From Phylloscopus collybita (lineage: Eukaryota > Chordata > Aves > Passeriformes > Phylloscopidae): a stretch of 64,000 nucleotides of DNA. The notes beneath the pieces were generated by a model. It did not search any database. It saw nothing but the letters and a program-made list of their open reading frames with translations, and had not been told where the DNA came from. Both the position numbers and the translations under genes were made by a program. Where the stretch lies: contig JAJNNQ010000006.1 of assembly GCA_027886175.1 (NCBI GenBank), positions 1,922,001 through 1,986,000 on the forward strand. The letters are read 5' to 3'. The stretch's first letter is position 1; every line of letters begins with the position of its first letter. Shown in pieces: positions 13,101-24,800 of the stretch.

Positions 13101-14484
13101 CAACAGCAGGGGAAAGAGACAGGCATGTGATTAATATGGTGCTCAATAACCAGTAAGGTCAGAGATCTGGGTACATTTCTGCAGCCTTGGCATGATTCAC
13201 TTTCCATAGCCACCTTCCAATCAGAGGCTCAGAGCAATAGCCAGCATGGAATTCAGTCACACCAGAAGCTCAGGGTAGGGACTGAAAAGAAGGTCTGACC
13301 AACAGCAGCAAGAGATGAAGTAGCACACATGTTGGGAGAAGACGATGGACTAGCTGGAGACTTAACTCTCAATTTAATACACCAAGGTTAAACAAAGTGC
13401 ATGGATACTGTTCTGTGGTTGAATGAAGCCAGCCAGAACCAGACTGCTGAATGAAAGAAAAATAAAGTCCAAGGCAGGAAGAAAAAAGCTCAGATTTATC
13501 TTCCACATGAATATCTTCTTTCCCTTTACGAAAATCTTTTGTTTCCAACTCACTACTTGCCTTTTTCTGAACATACTGTATTTGAAGAATGAGTTATTTA
13601 CTTGCTTCAGTTAACATATATTTTCCATGTGATTGACCATGAGGCATTACCCAAACAAAAAATCTTTGAAACAGATATGGTAATGAAACACAAGAATGCT
13701 CCTTTTGGAAGCAATCTCAAAATACTAAAGAAACCTCCTTTAAACAACCATTGCAATAATAATCAAGGAGAGTTACTCATGCTTACCGGTTTTAAAGTAG
13801 CTTCAGCAAAAATTTCCTAATCCTTGAAATGAAACCCAGCTGAGAGTAGTAGATTCACAACTTATATATCAAAAGACATTAGGACAGCTATTTGCAGCAG
13901 CAGTACTTCTAAATCTTAGAAATGGTACCTGTGCACATCATCTCTGCTCAGCATTACTATTCTATGTACTTGACAATATGCTGTTTGGTGGATTTCACAA
14001 GATTCCAAAACACCTGAGGATTGTGAAGAAGCCTGCGAAACATCCTGTTTCATATGTTTTTGTTAGCAGAGTATTCTTGGATTTGTCCAGAAAACTAAAG
14101 CCAAGTTCTAAGCTAATTTCCCAAACACTGGACAAAGAGCTGAAGTTCAATCTCAGTCCACACTGAACTATGAAGGCAACCTTACTAACCCAGCTTCCAG
14201 GCAGGATGAAGCTGACTGGTGCTTACATCCCCCTTGCGCTACGAGTGGAGTCCATGTGGCACTTTACTGCATGTCAGTGGAACTGTAAGACAGTAAAGCA
14301 GCATCCTCATCCCGTGCAGGACTCCAATTTAACTCTGCAAGAAGTATGCCATCTACTGATGCACTGTTTACTATACCCTTCCTCAAGAGCCTTCACACAG
14401 ACACCGACCAAGACTGGTCTTAGCTGTGTTGGCTGAAAAGAAAAATAATACTCCCTGAATTTACAAGAAACAACAGCACTCCTG
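10166..14484. other. intergenic DNA 3' of AKAP11, no gene recognised
   Basis: AT-rich DNA. The part 10921-11160 is dense in TAAT/ATTA cores and reads like conserved non-coding DNA, but conservation cannot be judged here. Nothing else was recognised up to the AKAP11 poly(A) sites. In mammals TNFSF11 lies beyond AKAP11 on this side; it is not seen in the window. Confidence 0.6.
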
Positions 14485-14501
14485 AAGCCAGTGAAATGTG
14501 T

Positions 14502-14507
14502 TTTATT
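14502..14507 (-). terminator. distal AKAP11 poly(A) signal AATAAA
   Basis: TTTATT on the plus strand gives AATAAA in the AKAP11 transcript. The minus-strand sequence just downstream is G/T-rich (GTGCTGTTGTTTCTTG), as expected of a cleavage downstream element. Cleavage would fall near 14480-14490. This is the last good signal before featureless intergenic DNA. Confidence 0.55.
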
Positions 14508-14762
14508 TTAAGCCACTGCTAAAACAAGGACAAATTTAGTGCAACTTGGAGTTCATAATCTGAAAACTGAATATAGTTAAATTACTAAAATGGCAAAACT
14601 TGTCACCATTATACAGTACAAGACCTTCATATTCATTGAGTACAGTTACATAAACATTTAGTTATTCAAACTGCTTTTGGTATACAATTGCATCACTAAC
14701 TGGGCTGTGAATTACTGTAACACTGCACAAATAAGCAGCAGTTCCAGCAAATTATAATAAAT

Positions 14763-14768
14763 TTTATT
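14763..14768 (-). terminator. AKAP11 poly(A) signal AATAAA, alternative distal
   Basis: AATAAA on the minus strand lies in an AT-rich context about 260 nt before the most distal signal, with T/G-containing sequence downstream. It could be used alternatively; usage cannot be decided by eye. Confidence 0.45.
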
Positions 14769-15650
14769 ATTAAATACTGTTCAGACATTAGAACAAAGGC
14801 CCTCTAAAACTACAACACCAGCTATACAACAGGAATGTACAAAGATGGTACAAAATAAAGTGACTACAGTGGCTGGGCTCTGTACCTGCCTCCTCAGAGC
14901 TCAAGTACAGTACATGCTTGACAGCAGTGGCTCTTGCTGAAAAGCCAATCTTCTTACAATAAAAATCATTCCTGAATCTTTTTTTTTCCTTTGCAAATCG
15001 ACTGACTAGAACTACAGGGGTTTTCGCTGGTGTTTACTACTCACTGTGTTCCCATTGCCTCCATGTCTCTCTTCATAGAAAAGGTCCCAGACAAAGTTAC
15101 ATTAGGAAGTGTAACATTTAAAATCTGATACCATTTTTGAGAGACCTAATTAGCTCGGAATGTGGGTTTCTGGGTTTTGGTTGGCTTTTTTCTAAAAAGC
15201 GTACACAATCTTCTAAAACTCAAGAACAAAGAAACTACAGAAATTGCACTCATGTACATCATCTGAGCTGCCTTTTTGTATCTTTGTTTTGAGACAGCAA
15301 ATACTCCTTAATTTTAGAATATGGGTTTGAGTTTTCTTTTTTATTTTAAGGCTTTTATGCACGCTTTGTATTATTTATGCACCCCATTCTGAATGTTTAA
15401 ACTAGTTTTAAATATGGCCACTTCTAATTTGCTTTATAGAGGGACTATTTCTCAAAGTGCTTTTTCTACAGAGTCTTACAAAACATCACAATACTTCCAT
15501 TTTTTAGAACACCAAAAGTATTTATGAAGTGTTTGGGTGATTTCTGAAACAATAACATCCTAAGATACATTTTCCTCAACATAAAATTTAAATTACCAGG
15601 GCTTCCCATACAGAAAAAATGCAAGATGAAACAAACTCTACCATATTGTG

Positions 15651-15656
15651 TTTATT
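15651..15656 (-). terminator. internal poly(A) hexamer in AKAP11 3' UTR
   Basis: AATAAA on the minus strand lies within TATAAATAAACA. If used, it would give a 3' UTR about 1.1 kb shorter. The hexamer is seen directly; its use is inference. Confidence 0.3.
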
Positions 15657-16547
15657 TATAAAGCAGAATTGTCTGCTTTAAAGGGACCAGAATATGGCCC
15701 TTCGTGTTTTTACAGTTTTCACTTACGTTTCTGTATTTGTGGTCAGGAGTTTTAAACAAACTCAGTAAAAGTGTAATTTAAGACTTGCTTTAGCAAGGAA
15801 CAGCTTTCTCATTAATATGGCAGACAGCACCAGTTAGATATAGTCAGAGCAAGGTTTTCAAAGGTTATTAAAATTATTCAATTGTAGTAATTTTGCAAGG
15901 CTAGTTTTAATGCTTTTTAACTTCAAGCAGAAGGAAAAAAGTCAAGTCACTCAGAACAAATTTAAAACAATTTGTGTAGAAAACTGGTTTGGTTTGTTTG
16001 TTTTCAGTAAAAATGAAGTAGTTTATAACATTTTTCTCATGAAAATTTGGAAACTATGCTAATTTCCTCAGAGACTAATAAAACCATTTGTTCCTTAATG
16101 TAACACCAATCAATAGTTACACAACATATTTGATCCAGCCTGAAAACAGGATTCTGTTTAGAAAAATAATTTTTAGTGCAACTGTTGTCCATTTAACTTT
16201 CTGAATAGTTGTAAGCTTTGTGAACAGCGCAATCTTCTGCCTTTCTCCAAAAGAGTAAATGAAAAGAAAAAGCACTTCTCCAACCTTATAAAATCCATCA
16301 TTGTGAATAGATGAGTTAAAAAATGGCTGTTCCTGCAGCGTTTTTTGTTGGCTATGTTGTCGGTTTTTTATAATGTACAGTTTTGTATATTTGCAGTACC
16401 TTCAATATCTTTCTCACTTCACAGAAAACACTTTACTGTACTGTATCCTCATGCCCTGAAATTCCACTTGGTGAGCAAAATTTAGTCGTGAGGCACTGCT
16501 TTTAGCATTTTATTTCCTTGACATTTCAATCTTATAGGTAAATTTGT

Positions 16548-16570
16548 ACACAGAAATATTATTTCTGTGT
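16548..16570 (-). repeat. perfect hairpin A in AKAP11 3' UTR
   Basis: ACACAGAAAT, a 3-nt loop ATT, then ATTTCTGTGT: a 10-bp perfect inverted repeat. It is transcribed within the 3' UTR and lies only 6 nt from a second perfect hairpin. Confidence 0.8.
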
Positions 16571-16576
16571 TAAGGG

Positions 16577-16601
16577 AGAAGGTATTCAGGGAATACCTTC
16601 T
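16577..16601 (-). repeat. perfect hairpin B in AKAP11 3' UTR
   Basis: AGAAGGTATTC, a 3-nt loop AGG, then GAATACCTTCT: an 11-bp perfect inverted repeat adjacent to hairpin A. The stem is too short for a microRNA precursor. A protein-binding or structural role is possible but unproven. Confidence 0.8.
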
Positions 16602-17025
16602 AGGGAATTATTTCGAATTTTTGTCTAAAGAAACATTGAAAATCAACCTAGAAAAAAAAAAAAGGAAAAAGGAATACAAGGGTTTGGGAGAGGAAGAAAA
16701 AATTCAGACCACCTTTGTACAATTCTTAAAAAATATCTGCTACTAGAACTATCTTCCAAATATAGGAATTAAATAGCTTCCCCTCACATGCTTGGGGCTC
16801 TGGAGAAAAATCATTTCTGATACCTGGATTATATAATCCATAACAATACAAAAGACTTTAAAGTGGCTTCTGGTCTTTTTGTCACATATATCCATTCTTA
16901 AATCATTGAAATTATATAGGAAGTGAGGAAATTAACTCAGCATAACAGAATTTTAATTCAATGGCAGAAGTTTGCACCAGGAGTTCACAGCAGTGAGATC
17001 TCATACACATAGAGATAAACATATC

Positions 17026-17065
17026 TGTGTGTATTCACATGTGTGAACACATGTATGTGCATACA
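17026..17065. repeat. TG/CA-rich patch with nested palindromes
   Basis: The sequence is purine-pyrimidine alternating (GTGTGTATTCACATGTGTGAA and so on). It contains the palindrome TTCACATGTGTGAA and outer arms GTGTAT/ATACAC. It looks like a decayed TG microsatellite within the 3' UTR. Confidence 0.5.
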
Positions 17066-18688
17066 CAAAAATATGAAAAAGCTTTGGCTCTGTGAGAAAG
17101 GTGATTTTGTGAGATCCAAGGCAGAAATCCAGATGACAAAAGAGGACTAAAACCAACCATGTCTCTGCAAAAAGGCCAGTGGAATGCTTTCCTGAAATAC
17201 AAAGACACTGCAACAACCATGCTCTTGAGTTTACCAGTGTCACACTCCATAGCAATACATGGGGTAGGGAAAATTAGAACTGTACATATGCCATTAAAAC
17301 TCAGGAATAGATTTGGAGACCATCTCTCTCCTTCACTGGGATCACAAAACTGCACCATATCAACAGTATATTTTTCTGTGAAAAGGCTATTAAGATTTTT
17401 CTGTTCATCCAAAATCAGTAACGGTCTATGATTATTTGCCAAGTTTTAGGTGGCAACCTGGTAATCACCAGCATGTGCCTTTTTTTTCTCAAAGGATATA
17501 TAAAAAATAAATCCCAAAAAACATTTTCAAACCACAGGGTAAGTGAAGTTCCAGATTTCCCTTCAGACAGAAAGGCAAATCAGCAGCATTGGATAGAAAC
17601 CTGACAAGACTGCTAAAAATACTCAATTAAAAGTGCCTTTTAAAAAATTAAGTGAAGGTAGTTAACAAAAATGAAAAATCAATTTGCAAGAAATTTCCCC
17701 TTTACATTTTTATTAGCTATCTTTGCTAAACACTTCGGTGCTCACTGAGTAACAAAATTGCCTTTATTTTTGAAAAGAAAATTCATATGTGGCTGTTTTG
17801 AAATAAAGAATTTAAACTATTCAAAAAGACGGCCAAAATCCTCAGAAATTTCTGTCTTCTACTTTTAACACATCTGCATGAGAGACTAGCGTACAAGTTC
17901 TTTGACACAGAACTAGTGTCATGGAAGTATCTGCATACAAAAAACCTCCATAAAAAATTTAGCAATTTAAGTCTGATAGGCAAGCTTCAGGAAACCTGGC
18001 TGAAGAATTACATACAAAATTATGCTCAACTTCTCACTCCGCCCTTCTACCAGAAGTTACCAGCTCTACGGAAGTCAACAAATTCATGCCTTTGCACCTC
18101 AGCAATTTCCGAGCAGACTCTCCCATCTTCACATCAAGTTAAAACTGATAGAGGTGGCTATGAAGCCAGACCGTATTAAGGGGCTGCTTGGGCAGGTCAC
18201 AATTTTCCTCCTGGCAATGCTGCTCTTGGGCATGTAACACCTGGCCAAGATGAATAATTTTTCCACTGTCTGCAGCAAGGTATTCCAGAGCAGATTCTTG
18301 CAAAAATCAGTGCTCTTAGTCCTGCTATGAATATAGCATACATAGGAGTGGGAAAAAGAGCTATCCTGGCACAAGGGGAGTCCTGTATATCGTGTCTGAG
18401 ACTGTGGACTACGATCACAGACGAGGGTCGCTCATAAATATCTCAGTGGTACGAACACAGCAGTAAATACAAGTTATGAGTGGGTGGACAACACCAATTA
18501 TGAACTGAATAAACATACCATGTGCACAGTATCACAAAGCACAGCACAGCTATTTTGACTTTCACCTCAAAGCCTTTTAATGCTGACTATTAAACATTCA
18601 CTAGTTGAATTTTACTTTACACATCTGTGTTCCTTCTATCTCCTTTCAGAAGAGGAATGAAGTGAAGAATGTTGCATCTTTGGATTTT

Positions 18689-18835
18689 TCAGACATTTTC
18701 CAGAAGCCAACTGACCAAAGATTTACTTAGAGCTTGCTCTCCATCAGATGCCGTCTCTAACATTTCACAATATTTCAGCACTGCTTGCAAGAGATCTCCA
18801 ACTTTCCAATCTCTTTCTCTCAGTCTTCTGGAAAG
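18689..18835 (-). CDS. AKAP11: AKAP11 exon 12, C-terminus and stop codon
   Basis: The acceptor is CCCCTTTAG|CTT. The exon encodes residues 1910-1957: LSRRLRERDWKVGDLLQAVL, then KYCEMLETASDGEQALSK and SLVSWLLENV. TGA is at 18691-18689. The DWKVGDLLQAVL block and the WLLEN ending are conserved C-terminal AKAP11 signatures. The exon was not found by the usual length filter on open frames; it was located by searching for the partner of the phase-0 donor at 23334. The 3' UTR follows directly. Confidence 0.93.
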   Translation of the reverse strand, partial: LSRRLRERDWKVGDLLQAVLKYCEMLETASDGEQALSKSLVSWLLENV

Positions 18836-21800
18836 CTAAAGGGGAGAAAAGGGAACACAAAACAAAATATTTTGACTGGGACATCCTGATTAAGTTACTG
18901 AAGTTATTCTTGAAACATTAGGTCATCAGAGATCAGTTGTAATGAGTTAATCATTATTCCCACATCTATAAAAACAAAAACTTCCGCAACATTCAAGCAC
19001 TCTTCTTTAGGGCAGTCTTCGCAAAACTTTCTTTTGGAGGGAGCACCATTTTCAAATTATGTGGTGCCACAGGTATGAGGGCTGTGGTTCATCAAGACTT
19101 CAGAAAACAGGAAATTCTGAACACAAGATTAAGACATTTGCCACCCCTCCCATGCCAATAACGCATTTTGTATAAAAAGACAAAACTCTGTCTTAATAAA
19201 AGGATGTGGATTTTCCTTTCACAACATATAGTGTGGTTGGGGTGGCACAGACACTACCCTCAATGAAAACAGTGTCTTCAGAGCTGGGAAATTCTAACAT
19301 CTTGGGGAAGAGGAAAAGGTGATGATTAAGTTAAAACTACCACTCAGGAGCAGAGATCAGTGTAGCTGAAAACATTTCTTTTCCCCCAGGATCCAAAGAA
19401 AGAAATCCTCCACTGCTGATGTGTCAAGTTCAGCTATATGTGTAAGAAAGCCTACCCTAAGGAAAGAATGAATTTGACAGCTTGCCCAGGAGTAAAAAAC
19501 CTAACAATTTTTAGTTTAAATAAATAAATAAACACCCACACAAACAAACTATTCTCTGTAACTTTCTGGACACCTGTCAATGCTACATTTTGTAAACACA
19601 GTTTAGACACCCTACTTATTCTTTTTACAGTCCCTACCAAGACATTCCATATATTAAGTTTAAAAAAAGTCGTACACAGTATTCAGGGGAAGATTTTTTC
19701 ACAGCTACAAAATTAAAAATTCATACAGTTTCTACTATGAGACCTGTCAGATTGCAATATAAAGTTCTATAAAAAAATATAAAGGAAGACAATCTTTCCC
19801 TGCTTCTTTACCTAGCTGATGTTCCAACTGCAACAAGGCAGGCGGTAGATCTGCCAGAAAGAAAATAGGCATAAAAACATGTATCAAACAATTAACTTCT
19901 TAAGAAAACCATTAACCTGAACAAGCAAAAAAAAATCCTCTCTAATCCTGAGCATAATTTATTCTGAACACTGGAAACTTTTCTCAGTGGAAAAAAAAAA
20001 GAGACATTTTTTTCTATACAAGAAGAGACTGAAATCTGTAGCTATTTCTGTGAATTTTAAAGCACAGCACAGGAAGCAGGAGTTTTATAGTCTAAACCAT
20101 GCAATTTTGTAAATGATGCTTGTTGGCTTATAAAAGAATGGTCATTTTTCTTTCCTCTGCCAGAGGAAAGTGTGGCTAATGTCCAAATACCCACTTCAGC
20201 AAATACAATATAAAACTTCTGTCCAAAGAAGTTTTCCACCACGGTAAAACTACAGAGCTGGTATCTAAATTTTAATTTTAGGTTTAATCTCACTATTTTT
20301 TTAGATGACCAATCTGTTTCTTACTGCCAGATAAGTGAAATATTAGAGTTTACTCAAAATAGGAATCTTAAAACAGCTAGGTAAGGTCTGAATTAAAAAT
20401 TGAATACATATGATTTTTTAATCCAGGCACTTGCATATCCAGACTGTCAGACATCTCACAGAAGTCAGAACTATCTATTCTAATTTACTAGTTTCTTTTT
20501 ATCCTCCTAACAAATGTATTTTGTTCCACACATAGGTATTTAGCTTCTTTCTGCCTCAAGTACCCCTAAGTAAGAGTTCATACCCAGCTGCAGCAAGGAA
20601 TGCCCTGCCTGATACCTGCTCGGAGCACTTTGATGCAGCCCCATCACACGGGTGGCTCACTACGCTGCCGCGATCAGCTCACGCAAATCTTTGCTCCCTT
20701 CCAGAAGTCAGCAAGCGCTTACAGAGGAAGCAGCTGTTTCCGACGTGCTCCCCTCGAAGCCGAGGTACCCCCGCGGGTGCCCAGGCCATGCCCGGGCCCG
20801 CGGCGCAGGGCAGCGGCACAGCGGCCGTGGGTCCTGCTGGGCTGCAGCGCCCTCTGCAGGCGCTCGCTCAGCTCTGCAGGACCCGGCAACCACTATTTCC
20901 CATTGAATCGCTCTGGGGCAGAGATCATTCCAGTCGGGAAGTGGGATGGAATAAAATACAGGTAATTGTTCTCTGTCTCCGGGGAGGGAAACAAAATTTC
21001 TATTTATTTTAACATAGCTGCATCTGGAGAACCAAAAATAATCGATAAAACTAAGTGAAACAATTAACTACTGCAGCATTTTCAGGACTGCCTAACTACT
21101 ACTGCTGGAAGGTCTTACCCTCAGGTGTCAACTCAGCATCAATTTATGACTGACATGTCAAGTAGAAAAATATTATAATTTTTTAGGAGGGCACACATAA
21201 TGGACACTGCTATTCTTCAGAGTGCTCTCCTCGGTATGTCCTCTCATTAAGGTATCTAGAGTCATGCTCAGACACAGAGCCAGCTAATAATACCTTTCCT
21301 GTGTGTCCTGGAGCATTGGCTCAAATCTCAGCACCACAACTTTGCAGTCTCTTAACTCAGAGCTGGCCAAAGAATGAGGGACTCAAGGAAAAATTAAAAA
21401 AAACAGGTGCCTGTCATGTCTTTTCTGTCTTTCATATTATATTGTTAGATACATGTGTTCAGATACACAGAAAATAAATGATAATTAACAATTGTGGGTC
21501 CTACCACTATCCTACCTAAGTGTTTTCAACAAGCATGAAACAGATGAACAGATTTTTAAAAGAAGGCAAAAAACTTCATGAGGTCAGAATGACTGTTATC
21601 CCTAACCCTGACTCGTTCATATCCCAAAACCTTTAGAGAGTCCTCAGCCAAGCATGTCAGGACAGAAAAAGTGATGTCTTTTCTTTGTGTTAAGGCACTT
21701 ATAAACCGTAACAAAGAAGAAACATATGAATATAAGGAGTAAACACAACAATTTCAAATAGCACAGAAATGGAGAAAAGTATTCCCAAACTGCCCTCCTG

Positions 21801-24800
21801 TTTACGGAAGCACAAAGTCTACTCTGTCATAACTAATGCACAACAAAACATATTCTTGAAATAATTCTAAATCAAACATACCAAGTTCTAAAAAAGGAGC
21901 ATAGGGCATATATTTCTATATGCCCAAAAAACATTTCCAAATTTTCTGGATTATTTCAAATAAGAATGCAAAACTTTCTATTCTCCAAATCAAATACACA
22001 TTCCATACAGTTACATAGGCAGAAAAATACCCCAAAATTATCATTCTCTGTGTGTGCTAGGTAGAGACTAGGAAAATGCAGACCAGTACAATCCAGAATG
22101 GCCTCTAGGCATTTTTCACCACTCTTACCACAAGTCTCCAGTAACTACGCACCATCAGTGCACACATTGGTCCAACTCAGAGTCTGTCTTGTCACACTGA
22201 CCTTTACCTCCCAGTAACTCCCCTTTTCTCCTGAAATGATGATGTAAGCTTTGGAAAGCCCCAAGCTGAAGAGTCAATATTAAATTTCAGAACTGAGAGC
22301 AAGCTTTTCCTTCCTCAATACACTGGGAAGTACGTTAAGTCATTTTTGCCAAGATCTTAATTTTTAAAATCCTATTAATGGCATTACATTAACACTTTTT
22401 CACATTATCAGGTCACAAAATATAAAAATTTTAAAATTATCATTCCTATGAACCTCATCACGAGAGACAATGCCTGTTGGCTAACTATTAAGTTAGCCTT
22501 TCAATAATGAGATAATGTTAAAGTAATTTCTTGGCTAATTAAAAAATACAGGTTTAATATAAGAAGTTATAGATTATCTTATGTAGTTTGGTGTGCAGCC
22601 ACAAAAGACTAGGTTTGATGGTTTTATTGGAATACTAAGTTTCTCTTATGTGTTTCTGATGGAAATACTCAGGCGAGTATGCACACCAAAATACTGAGCC
22701 TTTCCAAAGAGACACAAATTGCTAAAGCCCGGTTCCTTGAAAGTTTGATCAATAAAATGTAAGTAAAGGCACCTAAGATTAAAACAATCTTATTGAAAGT
22801 TCTTTTTAATAGCTTTAGTTTTAGTTGCTTACATAATAAAGACATATTAATTACTTAGAAACTTCTTTCTAACAAGAAAATGTATCTGCGATCAAAAGAA
22901 GAAAAAAAGAAAAAAAGAAAAAAAAAAAAAAAAGCCCAACAAAAAAATACCCCTAGGCAGAACATGCTCATTTAGAAAAAAATTCACATGACCAAGTTCT
23001 GGGAAAGACTCAATTTATAGATAATTAAATACTAAGTAAAAAATGCTTGAAAAAATGAATTTTTCACCAAACGGAAATGATGTAATTGCACCCTTTCTGG
23101 AGTAAAACACCTGTAAGTGAAGAAGTGAAACAATCAGCTTTGATGAATACTGTTTTATGTATGCTATATACACAGGCTAAACATGCTGTTCCACTTCAAC
23201 CTCTCAGGATTTAAATAATGATTTTCCTCAGCAGTGTACAGCAAATGAAGTAACAGCAGCTGCCATATCACAGCAAATGGAAGTCCAGGAAATCCTTCCC
23301 CCTTCCCCCCACCCATCAAACCTGAGTACTTACAGAGACGAATTCCCTTGCGGCAGTGTCACGAAAGTGAAGATCAGACACATCTGCTTCAGAAGCTGCC
23401 AGCCACTGGAGAGCTGCTCTGAGCTGCGGGTCCACTAGATTTGGTTCCAGATCAATATTCATTATTGATAAAGTCTTTCGCATTTGCTCCAAACCTAACA
23501 TTAAAAATAAAATAATCAAATCTATAGATTCAAATTGAGTCAAAAAAATCTCTGCAGTTCACTGTTTATGGACCATATTATCTTAAAAAAATTCAATTTA
23601 GTATACACAGATAATATGAAAGGGAAAAGTTAGATCAGTCTCGAGTGTTTCAGCACCCTCCCATTAGGAAGTACTGTTTATCTCGTTTACAACTGTGTGC
23701 AAACATAGCTAACTATTAAAAGATACCTAAACTATAATGTATATTCTAAATGACAAGAAATTTAGCACAGACTTTCATAAAGTAATGGCTCTCACATGGT
23801 CCATCAGTTCCTTACTTTTCCAGCTGCTATTTTTTGCTATGCCTTCATCTAACTGATTTTAAAAAGTGTGTATTTCTGAATTATTTCCTGCACTGATGAG
23901 ACTGTCTCTTGAACTTTTCCAAAATACACCACTGGTTTTACTGAGGCATATCCAGATTTCAACACTTCTTCTATAGCATAAGTTCCAAAAATTTTTACAG
24001 CATTGGAAGACTAGTTGTGTTAATAACATTTAGGAACTACAGTATTGTCAACTTATGTTCCCAAGCTGAGTTTCTGTAGCCAGCTACCACAGAGATCCTT
24101 TGTAACACTCCCTGAAACAACCAGGCACCTATGTAGTGCTCTCCAAGTTGGAGGTACTACTTCCAGACTACTGAACTTGACTACAGAAACATGGGATATA
24201 TTCGCAATAAAAACATATATTTATGTTGAGTTACTTTAGTCTCACTACTCTTCTAACTAAGCTTATGAAAATTGAGGTATGCAAGGTATTCATTACTAAC
24301 TGGCAAAGTTCAGCAAGTTGAAAAAGATTTCCCCAGAAGAGAAAATTAACTAGCAAAACTGTCAAAGAAAACTGTGCTTTTAGTGGATAACAGATAATTT
24401 GTCTAGGAGCCCCAAAATTTAACTTCTTTATAGGAGAAAGAACAATCAAAAAATTATGACAGTGGGTAGAAAGCATTGTCGTAACATTCCTGGGAAATTC
24501 TGGTGCATTTTTAGTCTTATAAAATAGATGTACATTTGATAATAAGGCTTTGTTTCATATTCTTTGGTGAACAGGGCACAGCCATTAGAAAAAGCCAGCC
24601 ATTTCCAGGTATGACATGAACACAACTTCCAAATGTACAAGACCAGTACAAAGGTTTTCTACCTAGCACACTGTTTGAACAGTCCTACAATTACACAACA
24701 TAAAGAGCCTTTTCAAAACAGTAGAGGAACTTACACTAGAAAAAATTCACTAGAAAATCCTTAATAAAGTATAAAGTAGTCGGTGGCACTACAGAGAGTA

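Larger units (their letters stand above)
14485..18688 (-). other. AKAP11: AKAP11 3' UTR (about 4.2 kb)
   Basis: Uninterrupted non-coding sequence follows the stop codon and ends at poly(A) signals near 14500. It is AU-rich on the RNA strand. It contains several internal poly(A) hexamers, two adjacent perfect hairpins (16548-16601) and a TG/CA-rich patch near 17026-17065. The length is like that of the long mammalian AKAP11 3' UTR. The open frames on both strands here (for example at 17035-17442) have no family resemblance. Confidence 0.75.
18836..23333 (-). other. AKAP11 intron 11
   Basis: This is an AT-rich intron with good splice sites at both ends. It contains an isolated GC-rich island (about 20590-20990) and an A-rich tract (22894-22933). 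I see no other recognisable element in the remaining sequence. Confidence 0.8.

Noticed and set aside
17035..17442. Minus-strand open frame of 135 codons inside the AKAP11 3' UTR
   Set aside because: It lies in the sense of the transcript but after the true stop, with no family resemblance and no phase link to the coding exons.
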